NCBI GenBank assembly: GCA_013397115.1
Contig: VWZW01006278.1
Location: forward strand, 2,215,549 to 2,279,548
DNA from: Edolisoma coerulescens
Taxonomy: Eukaryota > Chordata > Aves > Passeriformes > Campephagidae
Length of the DNA stretch: 64,000 nucleotides
Reading direction: 5' to 3'
The notes below the pieces were generated by a model. That model searched no databases, had not been told where the DNA came from, and saw only the letters and a list, made by a program, of their open reading frames with translations. Both the position numbers and the translations under genes were made by a program. Positions 44,116 through 56,734 of the stretch are shown in pieces. Each line of letters starts with the position of its first letter. The stretch's first letter is position 1.

Positions 44116-45679
44116 CATCCACTGTTGATGCAGTGTCCCACTTGGGCCTGGAAGAGTTATTTTCTACTGGAGGCTACCACAGGACTGGTCTCGTCCTTCT
44201 CCCCATACAATGTTTGAAGTGGGACACACAGCCCTGGCTCGTGTCCCCTCTGCCCTGGCCCCCGACTGCACCAGCGCAGCAGTGGGAGGCTCACACTGTG
44301 GAGGTGTTCAGTGACACACTGCCTAAGCTTGGGAGAGCCTCATGCCATCAGGCTCCTTAACCTTAGCAACCAGAGCTGCTGAAACCCTCTTAGTCAAAGA
44401 GCTTTCGTGGAGCACTGGTCATCCATCTGGCTGTGAAAGTGCCCTGCTCTGCTGCAGTTGAACTGCTCCTATAGTTGCCAAAGTGAACCATAAAAAGCAG
44501 TGGCCTCCCTGCTCCTCCTGTCCCCATCCCCATCCCTGTGGCTTTCTGCCTGTTTGATCTCTCTGACATTCAGCCCAGCTTTGCCCTGCTCTGTTTTGAC
44601 TCCTGACAAGCCTTTCAATTTGCTCTCCTCTCTGAAGAGCTGAGAAGCCATTGATAGCTCTCCCCCTGAATTATTGAACCTCAGTGTCAGGTTTCAGGCC
44701 CCAGGGAGCAGCCCCACACGCCATTGATTTGTAGGGCTCAGGTTCATCCTGCTGCTGGCACACGCCTGTCCCTGGATCCCTAGGCAGACATGGCTCCCTG
44801 CATGCATGGCTTCTTGCTCTGCTGTGGGAGGAGACTCCCATCTTTTAGGGACAGGGCTTTAAAAGATGACCCCTCTGGGGTGTACATCCTGCACCATCAT
44901 CCTCCCTGTATTTGACAAGGATGGGAGAAGACAGACTTGTTCGTGGCCATCTTCCTGTTTGTAACCAGCCTGACAGCTCAGGAACCTTGAGCCCTGTGTA
45001 TCCCCTCCTGTGAAACAGAGGTGTGCCATCAAGGTAGCACCAAGATCTTCTGTTGGAGCAGAAGGCCAGGAAGGGACAAAGGATTAGTCTGGTTAGAGTA
45101 GGGGAACCTGACTCTGCTTTTCTTTGAGAAACAATCCTCTCTGGAGAAGACACAGTGACAGGGAGTATCTCATTTAAACCCCACCGGTGTCTTGCCCCAA
45201 CTGCCCAGGACTTTCTTCTTGTCACTGCTGTGCAGGCTGATCAGAAAGCAGACACCCTCTCACACCAGAAATATCCTCAGTGTTTTCATATGCTGTAGTG
45301 AATTGTTTTCCAAAGACCACGGGAATGTTTCTTGACAGGCTGCAGAAGACTGATAGCGTTTTTCACCGTATTTTCAACAGGAACATTATTCATCCCTTTT
45401 TTTCACTGCCATCCTTACAGCCACTGCATCATGAAAGGAAGCAGGGAGCAGGTAGCCCTCACACACCAGCCTGTGTCAACATGTGTGTCCCCTGGCACCG
45501 CTGAGCAGTGCTCATTACCCAGGAGAGGACAGATTTCCCATACTCTGTCCCTCCCTTACCTAGACAGGGCATTTTTAGCCCCTGGCCACTCCATGGTCCT
45601 TCTCCCAGAGGCTGGCAGGATGCAGGGGCATGGCAGGAGCCAGAGTGCAGATGCATTTCAGTAGGGGGGGGAAGAGGAA
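44116..45679. other. unannotated stretch
   Basis: Short CCCCATCC tandem at 44520-44535. No gene or mobile element. Confidence 0.5.
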
Positions 45680-45935
45680 GGGCAAGTGTGGATTTTATTA
45701 AGTGATAACACATCTTCAAATCAGATTATGGGAAATTTTCGGGGGCACCTCGGCATTGATTGGCTGGGCCAGCATTGGCGAGGCTGTGTGGGAGCACGTT
45801 GGAGCATGTGCAATCGGATCCCTTCCATTAGCCTGATCGATAGCCACCGTGTGGGGGGAGTGAGCAGGAGTGTGGACAAAACTACATAAACATATACGCA
45901 GGAGCCAAGAAATCACATTACAGCCAAAGAATCCG
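45680..45935. promoter_or_regulatory. putative conserved block
   Basis: GATTTTATTAAGTGATAACAC, AATCAGATTATGGG, GGCATTGATTGGCTGGG (inverted CCAAT/PBX-like), GCAATCGGATCCC, CCTGATCGATAGCC. Motif-dense with retained CpG and no frame. Confidence 0.4.
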
Positions 45936-46200
45936 AGCACAACATGGGTAACCCTTTCACCCCAGCACCCAGGCCAGGAGGAGCATTAACGCTTTCAGGG
46001 CAGCCCTCTGGCTCCAGTGCTGGATCGGAGGATGACCAGGTTGTGGCTTGGTGTAGCAGTAGGAAGCAGCGAGGCACCACTTCCCTGTGCCTGGCTTGCT
46101 GGAGGCCAGGTGTGTTTCTTTGGCTGCAAAGAGTCCGATGGCACATGCTCTCCATGTGCATGATGTGGTTGGGCACCAGGAGCGTGAACAGCCTGTGCGT
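45936..46200. other. unannotated stretch
   Basis: Overlapping frames on both strands, no domain. Confidence 0.5.
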
Positions 46201-46245
46201 GGTGTCCCCTCCAGTGGTGTCCCCTCCAGCAGTGTCTCCACTGCT
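46201..46245 (+). repeat. 15-bp minisatellite, three copies
   Basis: GGTGTCCCCTCCAGT, GGTGTCCCCTCCAGC and a third degenerate AGTGTCTCCACTGCT in tandem. Confidence 0.8.
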
Positions 46246-47154
46246 CTTTGAAATGGGGTGCTTGTGGATTAGTATCAGACACCACATCCATGTGATGCAC
46301 AAGGAGAAGGAGCTGCCAAAGGGCTCGAGAGTCACCACAGAGCTGAGCCAAGCCCAGCCTGCAGGCTAGGTCTTCCTCCATCGATTCTCACCAGCAATTT
46401 GCTGTGAAGCTTCAGGAAACTGGGAGTTATGTTTCTCCCTTCTGCATCATCCATCGTCTTCAGCAACCCCTAGTGCTTGCAGGCAGGCAGAGGTTGGTGC
46501 ACCAAGTCCAAGGCAGCCTGAGAGCAATGAGGGAGAGGAAGGAAGGGAGAACAACACTTCCCATGGGACAGAGAGTAAAACTGGATGAGGAGGATCTCAG
46601 AAAGACAGAGAGCTAACATTGAAGAGACAACACATTTATGAAATCTTCTCTGCTTGTTACAATCCTAAGAATTTGTAGGAACATGGGACAGATCTTGTTG
46701 TCCTCTGAGCCCATATCCTTTACATCTCACATTTAGGATTTCTGAACAAAAAAGTGTCAGAGAAGAACAATGCAGCTGCGGGAGCCTTCCCACTTTCACC
46801 TGCAGCATGGTCTGGAGCCCCAGGATTTCATCTCCCTCTCCACCAAGCCCCACTTATCACATTTCCAGGCCCTCCCCAGCCATGCCTGCCTTTCCAGTCC
46901 TGTTTTGACACTTCTAATTAGCAGACATTTAACACTTTGTTTTGCTTGGACTCTGCCTTCAGCCAGACAACACATCGATGGCCTTTGACTTCTCCCCTGA
47001 CCTCGGCTAACCTGGCAGCGCAGAGCTCTTGGCATCGCTCTGAACACATCCTGTCCAATTTCCTCCTGCTGCCCTCTGCTCCCGGTCCCCACGGCCCTCC
47101 CCAGCCGTGCCGGGGCGAAGGCACAGCGAGATGTGACGCGCAGCCTTTCCCTTC
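46246..47154. other. unannotated stretch
   Basis: Nothing supported. Confidence 0.5.
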
Positions 47155-47310
47155 GTAAGCGCTTTTCTGAACATGATTTAAAGCACTGAAGCAAGAAGAG
47201 GGAAAAAAAAAAAGACCTGTAATAAAGTCAGCACTCTGCTTATTAAGGGGAAAAGGCTGTGCTTTACTTATACTAACATTAATTAGATAGATATATAGGG
47301 AGCAAAGAGG
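47155..47310. promoter_or_regulatory. AT-rich putative conserved block
   Basis: ACATGATTTAAAGCACTG, an A11 run near 47203, CTGTAATAAAGTCAGC, CTTATTAAGGGG, ACTAACATTAATTAG. Sharp composition change on both sides. Confidence 0.33.
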
Positions 47311-48834
47311 CGTCTGGGAGATTTATACAGAGCCCCTGAAGATGGATGTGAGGATTGACAGACAGCAGCTCCCTTAGAGTGCCAGGAACAAGGTAACTGG
47401 GAAGCAGTGATGGAGAGCCAAACGGCAGTGGTCTCAGTGATGCTTAAGTGCAGCAAGTATGAGGGTAGATGAGGATGTTTGGACCTGCCAAAAACACCTG
47501 GGGGTGCCATGAAGCTGTAAGGACATGCAGATGGGGAGTTCTGGGGAGGTTTCTGAGAGCATCCTCAGAGAGGAGCGTGTCTCCCTCTCCTGTTCCCCTC
47601 TGCTGTACTGGCAGGCAGGTGTACTGGTAGCTGAAGTCTTTTAAGCAATACTTTGTCTTTTGTTCTCCAGAAACCTGTAGTCATCTGGATGCCATTACCA
47701 AATTGAAGAGACACTCAAAGGTCTTTATTTCCATTGTGAGACTTTTCTCCCTCTGCCCCCTTCCTTGCTGCATCAACAAAATATTTTCCTACCGTTCTCA
47801 GCACTGGACAGACAGCAGAGCAGCAAACTCATCATGGCCCTTTCATGATCCCCTGCAGAAGGGTGCTCTGTTGGCATCTGATAAGAGCTGGTCCCCTTCT
47901 GCTCAGTGTGTCATGTCGTGATGTGAGGTGGAAGAGCCGTCCCTGTCCCAGCTGCCCCAACTCCCATCCACACTGTGGGGCACTAACACAGCAGAACAGG
48001 TGACCATCTTCTTGGTTCTTCTGGGCCTGCCTTCATGCTCATCTGGACCATCCTTTTCTTGTGTTTCTGTCCGGGGAGGTGACCACAATCTGTGGGTCCA
48101 GTAGGGGTAGCTGAGCCCATACCACCTGTATGCTCTATGCTTTTCACCCACCTTCCTCCTTCCTCATGTGTCACCTTGCAGAGAGCAGAACTCCTCACTG
48201 GCCCTTTCCCAGAGGTGCTTCAGCAAGGACACATCTGGAAGTGCTGTATGACAGCTTTGCAACTGTTGAACTTTCTGCTTTGCCAAGACAGTTAGCATCC
48301 TTTGGCTTTCTTCACTCTTCTCCAAGCATTTCTTTTACCTGCAAGGACAAAATCTGACTGAAAGAGGAAAGGAAGCCTAACTGTGTATCCTTGCAGCCCC
48401 AGTGGAGAAGCCTCACTCATCCTAGGACTGCCAGGCACTTGCCCACCAATGAGAGACTTCCCCAGCCTGCAGAGCTGGCTGTCTTGTTAAATCTCTGTTC
48501 CCATCCGCTTTGCACAGGAGCTTCCGCACAGGGAAGAGCCCAGGGCTACATGGGGAGGCTGCGACAGACGTGGGAGTTCAGCTGAGGTCTCTTTGATCTG
48601 TAGCCTTGCACTTCACCATAAGCCCATCCTGCTCTTAGATTAGGGCTTGTAAAAGGCTTGTGGCTGCTGCTGACAAGCAGAGGGTGAAGGCTCTGGGGTT
48701 TTTATTTGCAATTGCTGCAGCAGGCCCTTGCCTGTGTCTGTGAGCTACGTCAGGGCCACTCATCAGCCTGTCCTGCCTTTGCTTTCTGAACTGGATGTCT
48801 CCATCCTGCCCCCTCCTCTCTTTCCCCCAGCCTG
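47311..48834. other. unannotated stretch
   Basis: Nothing supported. Confidence 0.5.
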
Positions 48835-48985
48835 GGTTAAATATAGCAGCTAACTTTGGTGGTGATTAGTAATAAAATTTTAACAAGCATCCATATGAAC
48901 GTCGTTCTGTCACTTTTATGAGGCCATTTACAGCAGGGAGATATAAGAGCACCTTAAATCTCCCCCTAACAGGAGGGGTCATGTC
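48835..48985. promoter_or_regulatory. putative conserved block
   Basis: GGTGATTAGTAATAAAATTTT, AAGCATCCATATGAACG, ACTTTTATGAGGCC, AGATATAAGAGCACC. Non-repetitive, AT-leaning, no frame. Confidence 0.33.
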
Positions 48986-50369
48986 AGAAGTGTGAGAAGC
49001 AGAGGGCCCAATGTCCCGTGTCACTTGCCTGATGGTGCTGAAGGTACTCCCTGTCCCCACGATAGCACAGGTGGCTCCCCTTTGTGGAGATGGTTTTTGG
49101 CTTGACCAGTCACTTTCTGGACCAGTGGGTGGAAAAGCAGGGAGATGCTGTAGGCTGCTGGTGCCCACAGGCACTGCCCATCTGCAGAGGAGCATGGCAC
49201 AGGGATGTTGCTGGAGCTGAGGACAGGCTCAGTGGCATGAGGTTAGCTCAGGCCTTGTGGCAGGGCAGAGGCCTCAGTGCTAAGGTACTGCGCTTAAAAA
49301 AATAAACTCTGGTAGGAAAAAGTGTTCACATCAACCATTTTCCTTTCGCCTCCAAAGCAAGCTAACTGCAAAACGGGGAATGAATGGTTCCTGTCTCTTT
49401 GCCCAAGCCTAAATTTGGGGTCTGACTCTACTCTGACACTGCCTACCTTTTTTAAGAGAGGCTTGTAAAAGCCATACACCCTTCCTTATTTCCAATCCAT
49501 TTGGCTGCACACCAAGAGCAGGGTTTGCTCCTGCTTCCAGCGGCGTGGATCTGCCCCGTCCTCGACCGCGTCACAGCCTGCGTAAGCAGGATTGGATTCA
49601 GTCCCTGCTCGGCAATGTATGTGTGAGCAGCTGAAGGGATTCTTTCCAGGAGTACAGTAGAGGGAAAAAGCCTTTGTGTTTCCCATGTAGTTACACACCC
49701 CAGCTCTGCTTCTGTCTGTAAGCTTAATTTGTGTCCCTGAAAACTTTCTGCTGCTAGTGTTGCTAAGCATGCCAGCTGTATCAGGTTAGGACAGGTCCCA
49801 AGTCTGGCCAGGCTCTGGGTAGAGCACCAGGGACAAACACAGTTTCTGAGCAGTGATCCAGCCAGCAAATTCAGGATGTGAGGTGGCACTGGTGGTATTT
49901 CATGCTGGGAAGCTCCTTCTGCCCCAGGTGGGAGGCAGCAGCAAATGTCTGGACCTACTGAAATCTCCGTGCTCCAAGAGGAGGGCAGAGGGGATCCAGG
50001 ACAGGAAGAGGTGCTGTGCCTTCCCAGGGTCACAGAACCCTTTGAGTGATGGCAAACCTCAAAACAGAGCCCTTCTGTCCTGATAGCCATCAAATCACAT
50101 GGCTTCGCAACTGCTCTGCAACACTCCTTTTGTGTGGGTGCTCTGCTTCCTGTGCCAGCAGCGCCGGGTCAAACACAGCTTCACCAAAACTTTTAATATT
50201 AAGAAAAATGCCAAGACTTGTGGTCTGAGTTAGGAGTAGAAGTTTAGGTTCGTTCCTTTTTCTAGTTTTGTTTCTTCAAAAAAAAGGAAACACACCTTTG
50301 AGTAGTGAAATCAGAAAATAAGGAAGCAAAATGTTTCCAAAAGAAGGGCTTGCTTGTGGTGAGCACTGC
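48986..50369. other. unannotated stretch
   Basis: The 213-codon minus frame (50093-49452) has no domain. Nothing else was recognised. Confidence 0.45.
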
Positions 50370-50720
50370 CCGGTCATTATTTTCATTTAGTGTGAAGAGT
50401 AATGTCTAAACATATACATTAGTTATGTAAAGACACCTGATATCCAACCTTATATACACTACCCAAGCACTAACTGTGCAAGACAAGTATAAAAACCACC
50501 TGTGTGAAGGCAAGGGAGCAGAGCAGGGACCAGATGCCTTGTTCTAGGTCTAGAGCTGGAATTATAATTTGCTGTTGCTAACCTGGTTCTTTCCAAGTAG
50601 GCGAGACAGACCATCCAGCAATCCAATATATTTTTAGATAATGATAAAATGGTATCAGTGATATCGTGGCGAATGATAAAAGTAAGAGGAAAAGGTTGGT
50701 GTAGATTATTATGATTTTCT
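50370..50720. promoter_or_regulatory. putative enhancer with clustered GATA motifs
   Basis: AT-rich 350 bp ending in a 43-bp cluster of GATA cores: GATAA at 50637, 50643 and 50675, plus a GATATC (50660) and a reverse TATC at 50653. Upstream are CATTAGTTATGTAAAG and GGAATTATAATTTGC. No frame or repeat. Confidence 0.35.
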
Positions 50721-51759
50721 GATGAGGAGGGCAGAAGTCAGTAGGTGGCTAAATCAGACTGCAATTTTTTTCTCAGAAGAGGTGAGTTTTCCATGTTTGA
50801 AAATTTCAGTCTGGAGTCTTGTAGATACACTGGCCCTCTGGTTTTGACTAAGTGGGGAAGTGATTCCACTCTGTAGCTGTTTCCTATGAAAAGCAAGGCT
50901 GTGTGAGCCAGCAGCCCAAGCAGACAGCATCTTCAGGACTCTGCCTGTATTGCTTGCAGGCCACAGGGTGAAGCAGGGATAAGAGCACAAGACAGCTGTT
51001 GGCAGCTTTTGGGTGAGAGGAGGCAGTGGCTGCTGCCAAGCCAAGATGATGTTGGCACTGCCTGTGCTTGGCAGCAGCAGGATGACCCCATGTCTTGCTC
51101 CCATGCCGCTCTGTTGAGTTTCACTTGGAGCCCAGGCTCCCCCTAGGCTGGTATTTGGGTGTTTTGCCTAATTGCTTCCTTGGGTCAGATGAGACATCTA
51201 TCCCTGAGTATCCCTGGGAGCAGGAAGGACCCAATGCTCCCTCTGTGCATCACTTCACATTGCTACTGAGAGAGCCTTGGTACCTCAGATGAGGTTAGTG
51301 AGCCGGGATGTCCCGCAGATCCTTGGTGCTGTAAATGACATTCTCCATCCTCCGCACACCCACGCATGTGCCACATGTTCACTGTGCATGTCAGTGATAA
51401 AGACTGGGATCCTGGGATCACCACAGTGACCTGTTTGCAGGGGCAAGTTGCCTGAGCTTGGCAGAAGAAGGTATCTCGAGGCCCCTAGTAGGTCAGGGAG
51501 GTAGGAGATGATGCTGAGGGAAAGCAAGCCCGTGGATGGTGGGATGCAGGGGTAGCCCTGCTCCATGGGGTTAGAGCCTTCTCCAGCAGGAGGTCAAAAA
51601 GGCAAAGTTTCTTGGGAGGTGAATTATCAGTGGGAGCAATATCGTCAGGTCAAGCACATCGGTACTGGGGTAATACAGTTAAGGTGCAGAGCCTTGGAGG
51701 GAGCCCGGCCGAGGAGTGCAGCATTAAAGCAATGAGCCCAGCTTAATCTGCCCCAAGTG
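50721..51759. other. unannotated stretch
   Basis: Nothing supported. Confidence 0.5.
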
Positions 51760-51965
51760 AGGGCAGTGGGGTCTTTAATATTGTGTCAGGCTCGAAGGCC
51801 CTTGTTGGCGGGTTATTCTTCATGGCAGCTAATGCCACTGGGCTAACTGAATTAGCCCCTCCTTCCGCGGGGTGAGCGTGGGGTTGCCGGGAGGGCGATC
51901 GTGCCTCGCAGCTGCAGGGAGAGCGAGTGATGGCCTGGAAATTCAATCAGGTGAGGAGCCATTGC
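51760..51965. promoter_or_regulatory. putative conserved block, CpG-containing
   Basis: GTCTTTAATATTGTGTCAGG, GGCAGCTAATGCCAC, GGGCTAACTGAATTAGCCCC (inverted GGGCTAA/TTAGCCC arms at 51840-51859), then CpG-bearing sequence and GGAAATTCAATCAGG. No frame. Confidence 0.35.
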
Positions 51966-53059
51966 CATCCCCAAAGGACAGGGAGCAGCCCGATTGGGGA
52001 GGAGAGCCCAGATGGGAATGCCAGTGACTGGCTCCGTGCAGTCCCCAGGCAGGGTGCCCTCCAGGGATTGCTCCATGCTCTTGATGGCATGGAGTGCTGT
52101 CCTGCAGCCTGCTGCTCTGCATCCATCAGCCTTCTGGGAGCGCCTCAGTGGAGAGCTCATCCATACCTCTGTGCTCATTTCCAACTTGCTCGTGGCTAGG
52201 TGCCATATTCCCTTGCACATCTGTAGGGAACCATGGCACAGGGACACACTGGGTGGGACATGCAGTGTGTCTCCAGCCAAGCTGGGCATCCCTGGGGTCC
52301 ATCTTCCGGTATATTTGCAGCATTTCTATTTGACTGGAGTTGAAGGTTGATGGGATGGCCTGGCCCCAGGAACTGGAAGGTGGGCCTTCTTTCTGGCTTT
52401 GCTGTTGGAATGAGGTGCTCCCCAAACAAGCCACTGAGTGATTGCATGATCTTCTTTGTAAAGCCCTGAGGGAAGGGCAGCTAAGGAGGACAGCTAAGGG
52501 GCTGGGCACAGCAATGGCCTATCAGGAGTCCTCCATCAGGACTAATTTTCTGTCCTTAATAAATGGAAGGAAAAAAGAAACGCTGAACCTTGTAGGCATT
52601 TGCTTGTTGTCCTCCAAACCGGTCATTGCTTTTTTACTCTCCCTGTCACAGCAATGGCTTTCTTCTTCACGTCTAACTACAAGCACACTCCTGGTGAATC
52701 CTGCAGCACACCCTGTGTGGGTGATGGTGGTCCTGTCCAGTACTGCCTGGATGGTATCAAGCTCACCTGTGTGCCTGGGGTCTGGGACAGCCTGTACCCA
52801 GGTGGTGGCACTTTGTCAGCCCCAAAGGCAGGAGTGACTGGCAGAGGCCACAGAGAATGCTGTGGTCTCAGGGACTGGGACAGCAGAGCCACGGCAGATG
52901 GTTGCTCCCTTCCCATAGGACACAGTGCCTCACCCCACCAAACCAGCTCTTTCCATCGCTGCAGCCCCTGTCCCTTTGCCCCTGCCGCCAAGGCAGACAG
53001 TCTCCTTTGCTTTCCCAGGTGCCCCTTTGATCTTCAGACCTGCCCTATCTCTCTCTATC
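51966..53059. other. unannotated stretch
   Basis: Overlapping open frames in several phases (127-168 codons), none with a domain. Confidence 0.45.
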
Positions 53060-53190
53060 CCTCCTTCCCTCACATTATTATAAATGGAGGCTTTGGCTGC
53101 CTTTAAATAGTCATATCTCTCAGACAAGCTCATGTCAGCCATAAATTTTACAGTAATGATGATTTTCTAAGTGGGTTGACTGGAGCTATT
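53060..53190. promoter_or_regulatory. AT-rich putative conserved block
   Basis: ACATTATTATAAATGGAGG, TTTAAATAGTCATATC, CATAAATTTTACAGTAATG. Short, non-repetitive, sharply bounded. Confidence 0.33.
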
Positions 53191-54899
53191 TCCGCTTCAG
53201 CCTCAAGTTACTGCACATGTCCCCCCCCAGGGTCTGGCAGTCTCATTTGTTGTCCCCCTAATTGTCATTTCTCCCATACTCACTTGGGCAGAAGCTGGAA
53301 GGAAAACTGACTCTGCTGCTGGCCCTGGCCCTCTTGGTTTTCCCACCTGGGAGGGGGTTTCAGAGGGGGGGAGAGGGCTGCAGGGGTGAGACGGCACTGG
53401 CTGCCTCTAACACAGGCAGGGGGAATGGCTGCAGAATCCCACCATATGGATGCCCTTACTTCTCGCCGCTCTCCCCCCTCCCCAGCCGAGTTAAACTAGC
53501 CCCAACGTGTGAAAGCTGTAATTGCAGGTAATCCTCCCGCACTGTGCATGGTTTGAATTTGGCAGAGCAGGAATGTGGAAGGGAGAAGGGGAATTACTGC
53601 CCAGACGTGCTGCAGGGCCAACATCTGCACGAGTCATCAGTGCACATCTGGCTGCAGCAGCCTGCGCTTGTAGCCCAGCCGGTCACTTTTTAGCCCATTG
53701 GGTCTGTCTCAAGCTCCCACTTAAGGGCAGGACATGGACACCCTGGTACTGAGAACCTTAGACTGTTAGAGGAATTACTCCCTTCACCTGCTATTGCTGC
53801 TGATGTTGAGTGGTCACTCAGACTTGGGGTGTCTTCGTTTTTCTATTTGTAAAATAGATTTAGGCTGTCTGAAGTACCACACTCAAGGGTACCCATCTCT
53901 ATATTTTCTGGAGAGAGGAGTGCCTTTGTCTTCCAGGTTTGCCTAAAGCTGGCACTGCTTTACAACACCCCCAATGATATGCTGGAGCAAAGAAGCAGAT
54001 TCCTGCCTCCACATACAGCTGGGATCAATGAGGTGGGGGTCCTTGCTTACTTTCTGTTTCTCTTGAGTGTGGTCCCAAGAGACAGAAAGCTTTCTGCAGC
54101 ATTTCTGCCTTGCAGGATCTGGCCTTTGCGAAGGAAGAAGCAAAGCAGGATGGGCAAAGTAGGACACAAATGCTGTCAGTACTAGAGGGTCTTTGTTGGC
54201 TCCAGGTGCCCTGGACCCCAGTGATCTGTTTCCACTGGATAAGGATGGAAAGCCTCCATCACACTGACAAGATGTGCTCTTGATAATTCCTTGCATTTTC
54301 TGGCTGTGGCTGGCAAGCTTGTCCTGCACCCTAGGAAGGTTGCTGGGACCAAGGAAGAAGCAGATAGGGTGGGGGACAAGGAGTGGCTTGGGGCACAGAC
54401 AGGGGCTGAGGTCTTGGTTTTATCCAACACCTGTTTTCTGCAGCTGGGCTTGATCTGATGTCCAGTGAGAGGGAGGTTAGAGAGACAGGCAAGTAGCTGA
54501 AGATCCACCTGCTGCTGTGCTCGGGATGAGGGCTGGCCCTGGGGAGCACTCTGACTGTCTCATCCCTGATTGTCTCAAGCCTGCTCTGTCTCCTTGACAG
54601 AAAACAGCTGCTGAACTTTCTCATCCCGACCCTTCATCTCTGAGGTTTTGTTGGGAATGTGCATTTTCAGGGTGTAAATCCTTGCTGCCAGTGAGCCACA
54701 GTGTTCTGGGGGAATTTAAGCAGCAGGTGTGTGTTGTGCATCTCCTCACAAATACGGCTCAGCACCGTCCCTCATAAGGAGCCTGCTTGGGACTGACCCG
54801 GGAGCAAAAGCACCTTTTGTTCAGTCGCTTACACCGCTCCCTGCTCTCCCAGCCCTCAGGAAAGCAGCCTGACCTCGTTCAGTGAGACAGCAAACACAG
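53191..54899. other. unannotated stretch
   Basis: G-rich run with quadruplex potential at 53349-53385. TATTTGTAAAATAG at 53845 faintly resembles a MIR end but is too short to call. No gene. Confidence 0.45.
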
Positions 54900-55240
54900 C
54901 CTCCTCTCAGGCAGGCGGATTCCCAGATAACCCCCCGGCTTTCTGAGGGCAGTGCAGCTTCAGAAGCATTGTCTCTTTGGAAATTAATTTTCCTGTCGAT
55001 TTCCTTATTTCTCTTAATTGATGAGGGGCAAGTCTTAGGCGCGTTGCCAGCGGCACCAGCCACAGCCTCCCGTAGGTATCAGTAGAGCCAAAAGCACTAG
55101 CGCTGAGGGTTGGGGAGTGTAATGAACTCTCAGAGGACTCGTTGCAGCTCAGCCCATGCTCTAGATTAGCTGAGGAATCATCTGGCCCAGCTATTAACTG
55201 TCCCATTTAACATCATAAATTATTAACCTAATTTTGAGGA
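54900..55240. promoter_or_regulatory. strong putative conserved non-coding block
   Basis: GGAAATTAATTTTCCTG (inverted repeat around AATT), CTCTTAATTGATGAGG, a CpG-bearing centre (GGCGCGTTGCCAGCGGC), TAGATTAGCTGAGG, and ATAAATTATTAACCTAATT at the end. High complexity, retained CpGs and homeodomain cores at both ends. Confidence 0.43.
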
Positions 55241-55639
55241 GGGTCGGTGACAGATCATGCTGATTTTGTCCGCTTCTCTGCAGCCTCTCGCACAGCCTGC
55301 TGGTGTGGAGTAAGCCACGGGCAGGGCTTGAGGGTCTATGCCTCCAGAGAAGGGGAAAGACAGGGCAGCACAGCCAGCTGGCTGCAGAAGGACCAGCTCT
55401 GGCTCTTCTTCCAGTCCAGTGGAGAGCTCAGGGAGAAGCCTGAGCAGGGGGAATCCTCCAGTATGTAAGAGCTGCCCCAGGGAGGAGTGACGCCATTCAC
55501 TCTCTAACACATCTGCGCTCATGTGGGGCACATCTGCACCCCTGTGCATGGGTGTCCAGGACCTCTGCCCCTTGCTGGGTACTAGTATGTGCTGGCCCCT
55601 CTCAGTGGAAGTCCTTACCAGAGGCATTTTTTAGCTAGC
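55241..55639. other. unannotated stretch
   Basis: GC-moderate DNA. Frames on both strands lack domains. Confidence 0.5.
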
Positions 55640-55870
55640 TGAAGGTCTCTAGTTCATATGGCAAAGGCCTGAAGGCAGGAGGTTTTTCTTCCTATGCTTA
55701 TTTTAGACTAGAGCTTGTTTGAAAAGTTTCCTTCCTGAGAAAAGTTTTAAATAAAATAGTGGGGGAAAGTGGATTCTTTGGTATAAAAATTTGAAACGTT
55801 TCAGAAGGTTTTTTAAAGCCAATTGAAGTGTAATGAAAATTTAAGGGATACCATCCTTTCTTTTGCCTTT
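55640..55870. promoter_or_regulatory. AT-rich block, weak regulatory call
   Basis: TTATTTTAGACTAGAGC, AAGTTTTAAATAAAATAG, AAATTTGAAACGTTTCAG (inverted GAAACGTTTC). AT-rich without strong motif clustering. Confidence 0.22.
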
Positions 55871-56734
55871 GTCTTTCTTTGAGAAGAGAGATGTGTGCAG
55901 GAGGACGGGGCTGAGAATTGCACTCAAACCAGCATTTCTTTTAATTGAGTGGAAAAATTTTGAAATTGTTTGGTCTGTTGAAAAAAACATACAAACCTGA
56001 AGGAGAGCAACCTCTGAAATCCTTGTAAAATGCCTCTTTCATCCTGGCATCACCAAAAGGACGTTTTGTTTCCCCGCAAGCAGCTGTGCTGCTCGGTGCT
56101 GCCTGTGCGTGGTGTGCGAGCGCATGGTCCTGGGCTGGCCTTATGTGTGTCCCCAGGCTCTGTCCCAAAAAGGAGTAGGGGATGGCATTTGGAAGTCAGC
56201 ATTGCCCCCAATCCCATCCCACTTCGAGGCTATACAAGCTTCAGTGGCTGTAGGATCAAGCATCACTGCCACACATCTCCCTGGATGGAGGTGCTTGGGG
56301 TCAGGATTAGCAGGCTGAGTTGGTGGTAAAACACACCCCAAAAAAACCCCAACACAAGCACAAAGGAGTGCTTTTGGTTATGGTGAGAACAGGAAAAGTG
56401 TTATGGAAATAAGGAAATTAACGAGAGCCTGTACCACTAACCTGCTCATCCCTGAGTACCCACCTACTAACCACAAGTACCTGTAGCTCATCGTGTGCTT
56501 CCTGCCACTCTTTCCCTTAAACAGTGAAACAGGGAGTCCTGAACTTGCAGACTCACAGCACTGGTGCTCTCATACTCCCTGTGCTTGATGTCAGGCTTTA
56601 CACACATAGAATAGAGGAGGAAATCGCCTTTGCCAGAGGCCCGAACCTCGTTGTGCACATGCGGTACAGACCCACACAGGACTGATGGCCAGCACACGGA
56701 TATAAAATACAGCGCCCTGCCATAAAACATGCAC
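55871..56734. other. unannotated stretch
   Basis: Nothing supported. Confidence 0.5.

Noticed and set aside
53835..53870. MIR-like TATTTGTAAAATAG
   Set aside because: Too short, and the neighbouring sequence does not follow the MIR order.
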